Positions 28,137-37,058 of a stretch of DNA of 64,000 bases are shown here, piece after piece. Source of the stretch: Paenibacillus sp. SY21-1 (GTDB lineage Bacteria; Bacillota; Bacilli; Paenibacillales; Paenibacillaceae); NCBI RefSeq assembly GCF_005222705.1, contig NZ_STGF01000005.1, forward strand, positions 186,001 to 250,000, given 5' to 3'. The notes below the pieces were generated by a model. It was not told the DNA's origin. It saw only the letters and a list, made by a program, of their open reading frames with translations, and made no database searches. Made by a program: the position numbers and the translations under genes. Every line of letters begins with the position of its first letter. Position 1 is the stretch's first letter.

Positions 28137-29498
28137 ATGAAGGAGACAGCCGATACCGATGCTTTGCGCCTGCGTTTCCGAACGACAGGAGGAAGAGATA
28201 TCATTCAGAAACCATGGGTAACCCGATTGCAGCAATTGGCGGAGGAACGGCAGGAGGAACTGGTGGCGCTGCTTGCCAGACTCGTCGCCTACCAGACGGT
28301 CAGCCCTCCGGCGCGAAATACGCGGGAGGCGCAGCTGTTCGTGCAGGAGCAGCTTAAAGCCTGCGGCTTCGACACGGAGCTGTGGGACGTATATCTCGGC
28401 GATCCCAATGTGACAGGCATCAGAGCAGGCTCGCAGCGCGGCGAGTATCGCAGCTTGCTGCTAAACGGACATATTGATGTGGCCGAGGTTGGCGACGCAG
28501 CAGCGTGGAAGCGTGATCCCTTCACCCTTGTGAACGAAAATGGACGGCTCTATGGACGCGGAACGGCGGATATGAAGGGCGGGCTTGCCGCTCTGCTGTT
28601 CGCGCTTAAGCTGCTGTCGGAATCCGGCGCCGAGTTGAAGGGGGATTTGCTATTCCAGTCCGTTATTGGCGAGGAAGCTGGCGAGGCGGGCACAAGGGCT
28701 TGTACGGAACGCGGCTGCGAAGCTGATTTTGCCATTGTAGCGGATACGAGCGGGTGCGCGCTTCAAGGCCAAGGCGGCGTTATTACAGGCTGGATAACGG
28801 TGCAAAGCCCCGTCACCTACCATGACGGCTTGAGAGCGAGAATGATTCATGCGGGAGGCGGCATTAAGGGAGCGAGCGCCATTGAAAAAATGGCCAAGCT
28901 GATCGAAGGATTGCAGGAACTGGAGCGCTATTGGGCGGTAACCAAAAGCTATCCCGGCTTCCCGGCCGGCTCCAACACGATTAATCCGGCGGTAATCGAG
29001 GGTGGCCGGCATGCGGCTTTCATAGCCGACCGCTGCGCATTGTGGGTGACCGTACACTTCTATCCCGACGAGGATTATGAGACGGTTGCGGCTGAAGTGC
29101 AGCAGCACCTCCTCAAGGTGGCGGAGGCTGATCCCTGGCTGCGGGAGCACCCGCCGTCCTTCCGGTGGGGCGGACGCTCGATGCTGGAGGAGCGCGGAGA
29201 AATTTTTCCTTCCCTTACGATTGACGAAAACGGCGCAGGACTGAAGTCGCTTTCGGCTGCGCACGCGCATCTTCATGGCGCAAACCCCGAGATAGGCATG
29301 AGTCCAACGGTAACCGATGCGGGCTGGCTCGGCAGAGCGGGAATCCCTGCCGTTATTTATGGTCCGGGCGAGCTTAGACACGCCCACGCAGTCGATGAAA
29401 GCATTGAGCTGCGGGAGCTTGTCGCTTACACCCGGGTTATCCTGGCGTTCATTGCGGACTGGTGCAATCAATTGAAGCCGGAAGGCGAGAGGAGATAG
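28137..29498 (+). CDS. ylmB: Formylaminopyrimidine deformylase, YlmB-like M20 metallohydrolase
   Basis: M20 peptidase family with NGHIDVAEVGD (metal His and Asp), GRGTADMKGGLAAL and GEEAGEAGT, plus the late GPGELRHAHAVDE. YlmB removes the formyl group from N-formyl aminomethylpyrimidine so that TenA can finish thiamin pyrimidine salvage; the operon (TPP riboswitch, tenA and thiXYZ-like transporter) makes this role likely over ArgE or DapE. The start is unusual: the ATG at 28137 has no ribosome site, whereas a perfect AGGAGG (28187-28192) is followed at normal spacing only by ATC (28200) and ATT (28203) in frame, not ATG/GTG/TTG. Starting there gives about 431 residues beginning at IQKPWVTRL, nearer the family length. 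Confidence 0.88.
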   Translation: MKETADTDALRLRFRTTGGRDIIQKPWVTRLQQLAEERQEELVALLARLVAYQTVSPPARNTREAQLFVQEQLKACGFDTELWDVYLGDPNVTGIRAGSQRGEYRSLLLNGHIDVAEVGDAAAWKRDPFTLVNENGRLYGRGTADMKGGLAALLFALKLLSESGAELKGDLLFQSVIGEEAGEAGTRACTERGCEADFAIVADTSGCALQGQGGVITGWITVQSPVTYHDGLRARMIHAGGGIKGASAIEKMAKLIEGLQELERYWAVTKSYPGFPAGSNTINPAVIEGGRHAAFIADRCALWVTVHFYPDEDYETVAAEVQQHLLKVAEADPWLREHPPSFRWGGRSMLEERGEIFPSLTIDENGAGLKSLSAAHAHLHGANPEIGMSPTVTDAGWLGRAGIPAVIYGPGELRHAHAVDESIELRELVAYTRVILAFIADWCNQLKPEGERR

Positions 29499-29501
29499 CT
29501 T

Positions 29502-30191
29502 ATGAGCACAGAGATTGCCACGGAGAGCTTCAGCGAGCGCCTGTATCGGGTTGTTCGTCCGGTGTGGGAGCAATGCCATGCGCATCCGTTTTTGATCGGA
29601 CTTAGGGATGGGACGCTGGAGCCGGAGCGTTTTGTTTTTTATATGAAGCAGGATTATGTCTATTTGATCGACTACGCCAAAATGTTCGCACTTGGCAGCT
29701 TGAAAGCCCGCGACCTCGAGACGATGGGCATTTTCGCAGAGCTGCTGCATTCGACGCTGAACGTTGAAATGGAGCTGCACCGCCGGTATGCGGAGCGGCT
29801 GGGCATAGGCCGCGAGGAGCTGGAGAAAACGGAGCCTGGGCCCACGACGATCGCTTATACAAAATATATGCTGGAAGCGGCCCAGCAGGGCTCGCTTGCC
29901 GAGGTTGTCGCTGCGCTTCTGCCCTGCATGTGGAGCTACCGGGAAATCGGCACGACGTTTGCGGCGTACGAAGGCGCGCTGGATCATCCGCTGTATCGCG
30001 ACTGGATTCTCATGTACAGCTCAAAGGAATTTGGTGAGCTGACCGATTGGACTGTCGCCTTAATGGACAAGCTGGCCGAGCGGCTGCCGGAGCGGGAGCT
30101 GGCCCGTTTGGAGGAGCTGTTTATCGTGACGTCCAAGTTCGAGTACATGTTCTGGGATATGGCTTACCGTCAAGAGGAGTGGCCGTTGTGA
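29502..30191 (+). CDS. tenA: Aminopyrimidine aminohydrolase (thiaminase II)
   Basis: 229 residues of the TenA family. It hydrolyses aminomethylpyrimidine to hydroxymethylpyrimidine in thiamin salvage. The catalytic Cys lies in LLPCMWSYREIG (Cys142), the family motifs FVFYMKQDYVYLIDYAKMF and SKEFGELTDW are intact, and the acidic residue in VTSKFEYMFWDMAY is present. It starts three bases after the ylmB-like gene and its stop overlaps the GTG of the ABC ATPase, so it is inside the riboswitch operon. Confidence 0.95.
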   Translation: MSTEIATESFSERLYRVVRPVWEQCHAHPFLIGLRDGTLEPERFVFYMKQDYVYLIDYAKMFALGSLKARDLETMGIFAELLHSTLNVEMELHRRYAERLGIGREELEKTEPGPTTIAYTKYMLEAAQQGSLAEVVAALLPCMWSYREIGTTFAAYEGALDHPLYRDWILMYSSKEFGELTDWTVALMDKLAERLPERELARLEELFIVTSKFEYMFWDMAYRQEEWPL

Positions 30192-31075
30192 ACGCGGCGT
30201 CTCCTGAGACGGCAAGCGCTCGCCCGGTCGCCCTTAACGTTGCAGGGCTGTGCTATGCATTCCCGGACGGCGCGGCTTTGTTTGAAGGTCTCAGCTTTCA
30301 TATTCGCCAAGGGGAGTTCGTATCGCTGCTTGCGCCAAGCGGTATCGGCAAAACGACCCTGTTCCGACTGCTCGCAGGTCTGCTGCGGCCGCAAGCGGGA
30401 ACGATTACGCTTTGCGCAGAGCGAAGCGGCGCAGACGCCGGCGCGGCAAGCCCGGCAAGCCCGGCAAGCCCGGCAAGCCCGGCAAGCCCGGCAAGCCCGG
30501 ATAGGGGCGGCCTTGCCGGGCGAATCGGCTATATGCCGCAACGCGACAGCCTGATGCCGTGGCGAAGCGTACTGGACAACGCGGCATTGGGCCTTGAGCT
30601 TGGCGGCATGGGCAGACGCGAGGCGAGGCGCAAGGTGCTGGAGCTGCTGCCCGCGTTCGGACTCGAAGGAGCGGAGGCGAAGCGGCCCCACGAGCTGTCC
30701 GGCGGCATGCGCCAGCGCGTCTCGTTTCTCCGTTCCCTGCTCAGCGGGGGAGAGCTGCTGCTGCTGGACGAGCCGTTCAGCGCGCTGGATGCGATGACGC
30801 GCGTCGGCATGCAGGAATGGCTGCTGCGGGTGTGGGAGGAGCACCGCAAAACGGTTTTGTTCATTACACACGATATGGACGAGGCGCTGTTGTTGTCCGA
30901 TCGGGTGCTCGTCGCCGAGCGCGCGCCGATTACGGAGCTGCGGGAGCTTTCAGTCGCCCTGCCTCGGCCGCGAACGTTTGAAACGGTGCTCGAAGGCCCG
31001 TTTGTGGCGCTCAAGCGCCAGGCGCTTGAGCTGCTGGGCCGGAGGGAAGCGGGCTGCGGCATGGTGCGCGGATGA
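30188..31075 (+). CDS. thiZ: ABC transporter ATPase for thiamin pyrimidine precursor (ThiZ-like), with SPA repeat insert
   Basis: 295 residues of a nitrate/taurine/ThiZ-type importer ATPase. Walker A LAPSGIGKTTLFRLLAG, Q-loop IGYMPQRDSLMPWRSV, signature HELSGGMRQRVSF, Walker B ELLLLDEPFSALD and H-loop LFITHDMDEA are intact. Between Walker A and the Q-loop lies a linker of six SPA repeats made by a 9-base tandem repeat (30445-30498), absent from ordinary family members. The GTG at 30188 overlaps the tenA stop and has AAGAGGAG eight bases before it; a longer frame from 30047 lies inside tenA and is rejected. It powers uptake with the permease and lipoprotein that follow. Confidence 0.92.
   Translation: MNAASPETASARPVALNVAGLCYAFPDGAALFEGLSFHIRQGEFVSLLAPSGIGKTTLFRLLAGLLRPQAGTITLCAERSGADAGAASPASPASPASPASPASPDRGGLAGRIGYMPQRDSLMPWRSVLDNAALGLELGGMGRREARRKVLELLPAFGLEGAEAKRPHELSGGMRQRVSFLRSLLSGGELLLLDEPFSALDAMTRVGMQEWLLRVWEEHRKTVLFITHDMDEALLLSDRVLVAERAPITELRELSVALPRPRTFETVLEGPFVALKRQALELLGRREAGCGMVRG
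30445..30498 (+). repeat. 9-bp tandem repeat inside the ATPase gene (6 copies)
   Basis: Six perfect copies of GGCAAGCCC, encoding repeated Ser-Pro-Ala. Length changes by one unit would keep the frame, so the linker length may vary among strains. Confidence 0.95.
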
Positions 31076-31824
31076 TGCGGCGTAGCTTGTCGCTGCTGCC
31101 CTTGCTCGGCTTTATGCTGCTGCTCGCGGTGCTGTGGGAGGCGGCTACGCGCTGGCTCGATGTTCCGCACTACATTATTCCGAGGCTATCGGATGTGCTT
31201 GTCTCGACATGGGACAATCGCGCCTTGCTGAGCAAGCATTTTTTCGTGACGCTAGGCGAAGCGCTGCTGGGGCTGGCCATTTCGGTGCTGTTCGGGACGG
31301 CGGCGGCGGTATGCATTGAGGCTGCAAGCCTTGCCCGAAAAACGCTTTATCCGCTGATCGTGGCCTCGCAGACGATTCCCATTATCGCGTTGTCGCCCAT
31401 TATGGTGATGTGGTTCGGCTATGAGGTGTGGAGCAAGGTCGCGGTTGTCGTTTTGTTTACGTTTTTTCCAATTGCGGTGAACACGGCGGACGGGTTTCGC
31501 TCGGCCGATTCGGGAATCGGCGAAGTGATGCGATCAATGGGCGCGAGCAAGAGGGAGCTGTTTATAAAATGGAAGCTGCCGTCGGCGCTGCCCGGCTTTT
31601 TTACAGGTCTGAAAATGGCGGCGACGATCAGCGTTGGCGGCGCGACGCTAGGAGAATGGCTGGGCGGAGAAGCCGGACTTGGCATGTATACGAAGCGCGC
31701 ATCCAATCTGCTGCGGGGCGATGCCGTTTTCTCGGGCGTGCTGCTGCTGTCGCTGATGGGAATTTTATTGTTTTTGGCTGCGCGTCTGATCGAGAAGGCG
31801 AGTCTGTCCAAACGGCCCAATTAA
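31072..31824 (+). CDS. thiX: ABC transporter permease for thiamin pyrimidine precursor (ThiX-like)
   Basis: 250 residues of the binding-protein-dependent (SsuC/ThiX-type) permease family. Six or so membrane segments are visible, starting with SLLPLLGFMLLLAVLWEA; the coupling-loop region reads RSMGASKRELFIKWKLPSA (EAA-like). The ATG overlaps the ATPase stop in ATGA fashion, so it is translationally coupled. It forms the channel for the formylaminopyrimidine importer with the ATPase and the ThiY-like lipoprotein. Confidence 0.9.
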   Translation: MMRRSLSLLPLLGFMLLLAVLWEAATRWLDVPHYIIPRLSDVLVSTWDNRALLSKHFFVTLGEALLGLAISVLFGTAAAVCIEAASLARKTLYPLIVASQTIPIIALSPIMVMWFGYEVWSKVAVVVLFTFFPIAVNTADGFRSADSGIGEVMRSMGASKRELFIKWKLPSALPGFFTGLKMAATISVGGATLGEWLGGEAGLGMYTKRASNLLRGDAVFSGVLLLSLMGILLFLAARLIEKASLSKRPN

Positions 31825-31851
31825 AGGATTAGAAGAAGGGAAGATAGACAA

Positions 31852-32880
31852 ATGAGCTTGTTTACCTGGAAAAAATATGCCCTGTCCACTGCGGCCATCG
31901 CGCTTATGCTTGCGCTGCTGGCCGCTTGCGGCACGGCCAACAGCGATAACTCTGCCGCGGAAGACGAAGCTTCGGCGGATAAGGAAACGGAGCTTACCGT
32001 CCTGCTGGACTGGTACCCGAACGCTGTGCATTCCTTCCTGTACGCGGCCGAGCAGCAGGGCTACTTCAAGGAGGCGGGGCTGAAGGTCAAGCTGCAAACG
32101 CCTGCCGATACGAACGATGCGCTGAAGCTGGTGGCAACGGGCAAAGCGGACTTGGCTCTAAGCTATCAAATGCAGGTTGCGATTTCGCGCGCGGAGGATA
32201 TTCCGATTGTATCTGTGGCGGCCATTGTGCGTCACCCGCTTAACCGGCTGTTCACGCTGGATGAGGCTGGCGTGCAAAGCCCGAAGGATCTCGTCGGCAA
32301 AAAAATAGGTTATCCGTCCATACCGCTTGACCAGATTATTGTTGATACGATGGTTGCGGCGGACGGAGGAGATCCCTCCAAGCTAAGCTATGTCGATATT
32401 GGCTGGGATTTGATCCCATCGATGACGACGGGCAAGGTGGATGCGATCATCGGAGGCTACGTGAATCATGAGAAGCCGCTGCTCGAGAAGGAAGGTATTC
32501 AATTGGCGGCGTTCGATCCGTCCGACTATGGCGTTCCCGATTATTACGAGCTTGTGCTGACGGCGAGCGAGGACGGCGTCGCTTCTAAAGGCGCGGCGAT
32601 CAAAACGTTTATCGAGGCGGCGGCCAAGGGGCAGCAATATACGGCTCAGAATCCACAGCAATCGCTGCAAAATCTGCTGGATTCGCAGGATGTTAACTTT
32701 AAGCTGGACGCCGAGATCGAGAAGCAGAGTCTGGATATTTTGCTGCCGCTGATGGATGCGGGTTCTGCTGCGTTCGGCTCGCAAACAGAGGAGTCATGGA
32801 ATGAAGTGATAGACTTTTTAAGCAAAAACGGTCAATTGACGAAAGAGATTAAAGCAGAGGACGCTTTCCGTAATCTATAA
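31852..32880 (+). CDS. thiY: Pyrimidine-precursor binding lipoprotein (ThiY-like, NMT1/THI5 family)
   Basis: 342 residues. A lipoprotein signal (hydrophobic core ending LALLAAC with Cys at about residue 26) anchors it to the membrane outside. The mature part is of the NMT1/THI5 type: LTVLLDWYPNAVHSFLYAAE and EAGLKVKLQTPADTNDALKL, then GKADLALSYQMQVAISRAED. ThiY binds N-formyl-4-amino-5-aminomethyl-2-methylpyrimidine and delivers it to the permease. AGAAGGGAAG precedes the ATG. Position in the TPP-controlled operon supports this ligand over taurine or nitrate. Confidence 0.93.
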   Translation: MSLFTWKKYALSTAAIALMLALLAACGTANSDNSAAEDEASADKETELTVLLDWYPNAVHSFLYAAEQQGYFKEAGLKVKLQTPADTNDALKLVATGKADLALSYQMQVAISRAEDIPIVSVAAIVRHPLNRLFTLDEAGVQSPKDLVGKKIGYPSIPLDQIIVDTMVAADGGDPSKLSYVDIGWDLIPSMTTGKVDAIIGGYVNHEKPLLEKEGIQLAAFDPSDYGVPDYYELVLTASEDGVASKGAAIKTFIEAAAKGQQYTAQNPQQSLQNLLDSQDVNFKLDAEIEKQSLDILLPLMDAGSAAFGSQTEESWNEVIDFLSKNGQLTKEIKAEDAFRNL

Positions 32881-32929
32881 TGGAATCAAACATTAGAGAC
32901 AGCATGAGGATGCGGAAAGGGGCAGGACG

Positions 32930-33943
32930 ATGGAGGAGCGTTATTCAAGACAAATGCTGTTTGCGCCAATTGGCGAGGAGGGGCAGCGCAGACTGCTGGG
33001 CAGCGCGGTATGCATTATCGGCATGGGAGCTCTTGGCACGGTGCTGGCAAGCCATATGGTTCGCGCCGGGGTCGGTCATGTGCGGCTGGTCGACCGGGAT
33101 TATGTCGAGCAAAGCAATCTGCAGAGGCAGATGCTGTTCGACGAGGAGGACGTAGAAAATCTTTATCCCAAAGTGGTGGCCGCGGAGAAAAAGCTGCGCA
33201 AAATCAATTCCTCCGTCAAGCTGGAAGCGATTGTAGCGGATGCGACCGCGCTAAATGTCGACGAGCTGCTGGATGGCATGGACTTGGTGCTGGATGGAAC
33301 GGACAATTTCCAGACGCGGTTTCTGCTGAATGACGCCTGCTTTAAACGGGGGATTCCCTTCACGTACGGCGGAGCGGTAAGCTCGCGGGGGATGAGCGCT
33401 ATTTTTGTGCCTGGCCGCACCCCGTGCTTGCGCTGTCTGATTAAAACCGGCGATTCCGGCGGGCAAACCTGCGATATGATCGGAGTCATCGCTCCAATCG
33501 TCGATATGGTCGCTTCCTATCAAGCGGTTGAGGCCATGAAGTTTTTGGTGGGCGATGAGCGGCAGCGCAGGAACAGTCTGGTTACGTTTGACATTTGGCA
33601 AAACCAGTATTTCGAAATGAAGCTGGGCGAGCCTGACCCAGGCTGTCCATGCTGTCAGTTGAAGCAATATCCGGCGCTGGAGACGGATGCGGAACATACG
33701 GCTTTGTCGTTATGCGGCAGGGAAACCGTACAAATCGCCGGCGGCCAAGCGCTGGATCTGGCGCTGTGGCGCGAGCGGCTGGAGCGGGCCTCCGTCAAGG
33801 TAACGGCCAATCCGTTTTTATTAAAGGCCGAGCTGCCGGAGGGGGAACGGCTGGTGCTGTTCGCGGACGGACGCGTGCTGGTACAGGGTACGGAAGATAC
33901 GGTGCGGGCCAAAAGTCTTTATGCCCGATACATCGGCCTATAA
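32930..33943 (+). CDS. thiF: ThiF/MoeB-type adenylyltransferase for ThiS
   Basis: 337 residues of the E1-like family. RYSRQMLFAPIGEEGQ, nucleotide loop CIIGMGALGTVLASH, DRDYVEQSNLQRQ and the zinc Cys pairs CLRC and CPCC are present. It adenylates the C-terminal Gly of ThiS so that sulfur can be transferred for thiazole synthesis. The gene is followed by thiE, thiS and thiG in the same direction. About 85 residues after the second Cys pair extend the core. Confidence 0.93.
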   Translation: MEERYSRQMLFAPIGEEGQRRLLGSAVCIIGMGALGTVLASHMVRAGVGHVRLVDRDYVEQSNLQRQMLFDEEDVENLYPKVVAAEKKLRKINSSVKLEAIVADATALNVDELLDGMDLVLDGTDNFQTRFLLNDACFKRGIPFTYGGAVSSRGMSAIFVPGRTPCLRCLIKTGDSGGQTCDMIGVIAPIVDMVASYQAVEAMKFLVGDERQRRNSLVTFDIWQNQYFEMKLGEPDPGCPCCQLKQYPALETDAEHTALSLCGRETVQIAGGQALDLALWRERLERASVKVTANPFLLKAELPEGERLVLFADGRVLVQGTEDTVRAKSLYARYIGL

Positions 33944-33962
33944 GCGAAGGAGAGTGAAACGG

Positions 33963-34586
33963 ATGAAGGATTTCAAGCTGTACGCCATCACCGGCGAGCA
34001 GTTTCATCCCGGCCGCAGCATGGTTGAGGTGATGGAGGAAGCGATTCTGGGCGGCGTCGATATTGTTCAGCTTCGCGATAAATCGGGCGACAAGGCCGCG
34101 ATATTGGAGAAGGCGAAATTGCTGCGTGAGCTTACCCTGCGGTACGGCGTGACGTTTATCGTCAACGACCATATCGATATCGCGCTGGAATCGGAGGCGG
34201 ACGGCATTCATCTGGGACAAGACGATGTGCCGTTGCCTGAAGCGAGGAAGCTCGTCGGCGAAAAAATCATCGGCATTTCGACGCATGCAATTGGTGAGGC
34301 GCTGCTCGCCGAGCGTCAGGGAGCCGATTATATCGGCGTTGGTCCGATCTATCCGACAGCTACAAAAGCGGATGTTGTCGACCCGGTAACGGTGAATTAC
34401 ATTCGCGAGGTGGTGCAGCAAGTGAAAATTCCGTTTGTCGCGATCGGCGGCATTAAGCTTAATAATGTGGATGAGGTCATCGCGGCTGGAGCGACGCGCA
34501 TTTGCGCTGTAAGCGAGATTGTAGGAAGCGCGGACGTAAGGGGCGTCTGCGAGGCGTTTATCCGCAAGCTGGAGAAAGGATTGTGA
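33963..34586 (+). CDS. thiE: Thiamin-phosphate synthase
   Basis: 207 residues, normal length. It joins hydroxymethylpyrimidine pyrophosphate and thiazole phosphate. Motifs: LYAITGE, VDIVQLRDKSGD, LGQDDVPLPEARKLVG, GVGPIYPTATKAD and VAIGGI with its glycine phosphate-binding loop. The ATG at 33963 has GAAGGAGAG upstream; an earlier in-frame ATG at 33921 lies inside thiF and has none. Its last codons overlap the thiS start. Confidence 0.95.
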   Translation: MKDFKLYAITGEQFHPGRSMVEVMEEAILGGVDIVQLRDKSGDKAAILEKAKLLRELTLRYGVTFIVNDHIDIALESEADGIHLGQDDVPLPEARKLVGEKIIGISTHAIGEALLAERQGADYIGVGPIYPTATKADVVDPVTVNYIREVVQQVKIPFVAIGGIKLNNVDEVIAAGATRICAVSEIVGSADVRGVCEAFIRKLEKGL

Positions 34587-34792
34587 CTGACGTGGAGCTG
34601 GTTATCAATGGGACAGAGCAGCGGCTGGAGCAGGTGGAGACGATCCGGGACGTCATAGATCGGCTGGGGCTTGCTGGCAAGCCGGTCGTCGCGGAGGCGG
34701 ACGGCAAGGTGCTGACGGAAGCGCAGTGGAAGGACACGCCGGTCTATCCGGCTATGCGTATCGAGCTGGTTCATTTCGTAGGAGGAGGCTGA
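34583..34792 (+). CDS. thiS: Sulfur carrier protein ThiS
   Basis: 69 residues, ubiquitin-like, ending in the required Gly-Gly (IELVHFVGGG) that ThiF adenylates and that carries sulfur to ThiG. The family start motif ELVINGTEQRL is clear. The GTG at 34583 overlaps the thiE stop; a second GTG at 34592 would give a protein starting MELVING, as in many relatives, and is a possible alternative. Confidence 0.9.
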   Translation: MTDVELVINGTEQRLEQVETIRDVIDRLGLAGKPVVAEADGKVLTEAQWKDTPVYPAMRIELVHFVGGG

Positions 34793-35581
34793 TTGCAGCG
34801 TATGCAGAAGGATAGTTTAACGATTGGCGGCCGCACGCTGGCTTCCCGTTTTTTTATCGGCACAGGGCTGTTTCCCAATCCGTATGTTCAGAAGGAGGCG
34901 ATAAAGGCTTCCGGCGCGGAGGTGCTCACCTTCGCGATCAGGCGGGTCAATCTCGCTTCTGCGGAGGACGATTCGATTCTTCAGCATGTCGAGGGGGAGA
35001 AGTTCGTATACCTGCCGAACACATCGGGAGCGCGCACGGCCGATGAGGCGATCCGGATAGCCCGGCTGGCCCGCGCTTCCGGATTAAGCGACTGGATTAA
35101 GGTGGAAATCAGCGTCAACGAACGGACGCTGCTCCCGGATCCGATTGAAACGCTCAAGGCGACTGAAATATTGGTGAAGGAAGGCTTTACGGTGCTGCCG
35201 TACACCTCTGACGATCCGGTCGTCTGCAAGCGGCTGGAGGAGGCGGGAGCGGCGGCGGTTATGCCCGGCGCAGCGCCGATCGGCACCGGACTTGGCATTC
35301 TTAATCCATACAACCTGGGATTAATCGTTGAGGAAGCAGGCGTGCCGATTATTGTTGACGCCGGACTTGGCTCGGCCGGCGATGTGGCGCAAGCGATGGA
35401 GCTTGGCGTGAGCGGCGTGCTGATGAATACGCCGGTTGCCAAGGCGAAGGACCCTGTTCGAATGGCGCAGGCGATGAGCCTAGCGATCGAGGCGGGGCGC
35501 TTGTCCTATTTGGCAGGTCGAATCGGCAAGAAGAAATACGCTTCGGCAAGCAGCGGGCTTCATGAGTTTAAGCTGACTTAA
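34793..35581 (+). CDS. thiG: Thiazole synthase
   Basis: 262 residues. ThiG forms the thiazole phosphate from deoxyxylulose phosphate, ThiS-thiocarboxylate and dehydroglycine. Motifs: [31 protein letters not shown] with a Lys/Arg-rich active region, VKVEIS-like [18 protein letters not shown]-like [12 protein letters not shown], and [17 protein letters not shown]. The first possible start is TTG at 34793 behind GGAGGAGG; ATG 34802 is the alternative. It directly follows thiS. Confidence 0.95.
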   Translation: MQRMQKDSLTIGGRTLASRFFIGTGLFPNPYVQKEAIKASGAEVLTFAIRRVNLASAEDDSILQHVEGEKFVYLPNTSGARTADEAIRIARLARASGLSDWIKVEISVNERTLLPDPIETLKATEILVKEGFTVLPYTSDDPVVCKRLEEAGAAAVMPGAAPIGTGLGILNPYNLGLIVEEAGVPIIVDAGLGSAGDVAQAMELGVSGVLMNTPVAKAKDPVRMAQAMSLAIEAGRLSYLAGRIGKKKYASASSGLHEFKLT

Positions 35582-35608
35582 TCGAATGGCAGGAGATGGG
35601 ATGCCGTT

Positions 35609-36718
35609 GTGAAGGAACAAATTATCGTAATGGGCGGAGGCATTATCGGGCTGTCATGCGCGCTGGAGCTGCAGCGGCGCGGTTATCAAGCGGTTGTCGT
35701 GGAGACGCAGCGCTGCGGCGGACAAGCGTCGGGAGCGGCGGCGGGCATGCTGGCCCCCTATTCGGAGAACGTGGAAGGACCTGACGCTTTTTTTCAGCTA
35801 TGCCGGGACAGCCTTCTCCTCTATCCGCAGTGGCAGCAGACGGTTCGCGAGCTATCCGGCTTATCGTTTGAATATACGGATTCGGGCAGTCTCTATGTCG
35901 CTTATCATGCCGCCGATTTGCTGGCGCTGGAGGGCAGGCTGCTATGGCAGCGCACGCACGGCTCGACCGGCGAAATAATCGAAGGCTCCGCGCTGCGTCA
36001 AATGGAGCCGCTGCTGACAAAGGAAGCGATAGCTGCCTTGTATACGCCGGAGGAAAGCCACATTTATGCTCCGCATTATGTTAGCGCGCTGGAGCGGGCA
36101 TGCGTTGGATTGGGCGTCCATATTTTTGATTCGCTGGAGCGTCTTGAAATCTTGAAGTGGCAGGAAACGGCGGTGGTGCGCGCGGCGGACGGACGAACCT
36201 TCGAGGGGGATCAGCTCCTTGTATGTTCGGGCGCATGGGCGCAGCATCTTGCGGAAACCTTTCATATGCACATTCCGGTCTATCCGATCCGGGGCCAAAT
36301 ATGCGCCTACGAGGCTGCGGCGAAGCCGGTCAAGCATATGGTCTTTTGCAATCAGGGCTATCTGGTCGGGAAGGCGAACGGCACGCTTGTATGCGGCGCC
36401 TCCGAGGACGTAGCGGGCTACGATACGACCGTTACAGACAAAGGAATCGGCAGGCTGCGCAATTGGAACAAGCAGCTGTTTCCCTTTCTGTCACAGCAGA
36501 CGCCGTTCCATAGCTGGGCAGGCCTTCGTCCCGCCACGCAGGACGGGTTTCCGCTGATCGGGCCGGCGCCGGATACGAATCGTGTCGTGCTGGCTGTCGG
36601 CCATTACCGCAACGGCATTCTGCTAAGTCCGGCAACGGCGCTGCTTGCTGCGGATTTGATCGCGAACAAGCAGCAACAGGCATACGGCGGAGCCTTTGCT
36701 GCCGACAGGTTTAATTAA
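35609..36718 (+). CDS. thiO: Glycine oxidase ThiO (FAD-dependent)
   Basis: 369 residues of the DAO family. The N-terminal FAD loop VMGGGIIGLSCALELQRRGY is clear; RCGGQASGAAAGMLAPYSE and WAGLRPATQDGFPLIGPAPD and GHYRNGILLSPATA are typical of ThiO. It oxidises glycine to the imine used by ThiG. GTG start; AGGAGATGGGATG lies upstream. Presence with ThiG/ThiS indicates aerobic glycine-oxidase type thiazole synthesis rather than ThiH. Last gene of the riboswitch operon. Confidence 0.94.
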   Translation: MKEQIIVMGGGIIGLSCALELQRRGYQAVVVETQRCGGQASGAAAGMLAPYSENVEGPDAFFQLCRDSLLLYPQWQQTVRELSGLSFEYTDSGSLYVAYHAADLLALEGRLLWQRTHGSTGEIIEGSALRQMEPLLTKEAIAALYTPEESHIYAPHYVSALERACVGLGVHIFDSLERLEILKWQETAVVRAADGRTFEGDQLLVCSGAWAQHLAETFHMHIPVYPIRGQICAYEAAAKPVKHMVFCNQGYLVGKANGTLVCGASEDVAGYDTTVTDKGIGRLRNWNKQLFPFLSQQTPFHSWAGLRPATQDGFPLIGPAPDTNRVVLAVGHYRNGILLSPATALLAADLIANKQQQAYGGAFAADRFN

Positions 36719-36763
36719 ACGGGACCTCGAATGGAGGATGTCGTTACGGCATCCAAGTCCAAT

Positions 36764-36805
36764 AGGAGCTGCACGCGGGGATGAAGACTCTGCGAAGCGG
36801 CTCCT
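36764..36805 (+). terminator. Possible terminator after the thiamin operon
   Basis: AGGAGCTGC and GCGGCTCCT form a 9-bp stem with one G-U pair, followed by TTATTT. A weak but plausible end of the operon. Confidence 0.45.
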
Positions 36806-37058
36806 TATTTGTGTTGATCCGGCCGTTCCTTGGGACATGCCGCAGATAAACCGAAACAGCCGATTGCGGCAAGCGGACTGTCGCCGATAGTCGGTCATTG
36901 CCGGTTCGTGGCGCGATAGCTGACCGGATTGAACAGGAGAAAGCGGGGAAAACGGCCGTTGCTGCGCATGTGGAGTGGCCCGCTCATCCTGGGGAGTTCA
37001 TCTGGAGCTGGAGCGATCAGCTTGCTCTTTTTCAAGGCTTAAATTTTGAAAAGGGTGA

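Noticed and set aside
30047..30187. Upstream extension of the ABC ATPase
   Set aside because: It runs inside tenA in another frame and is not similar to ABC proteins; the GTG at 30188 with its ribosome site is the natural start.
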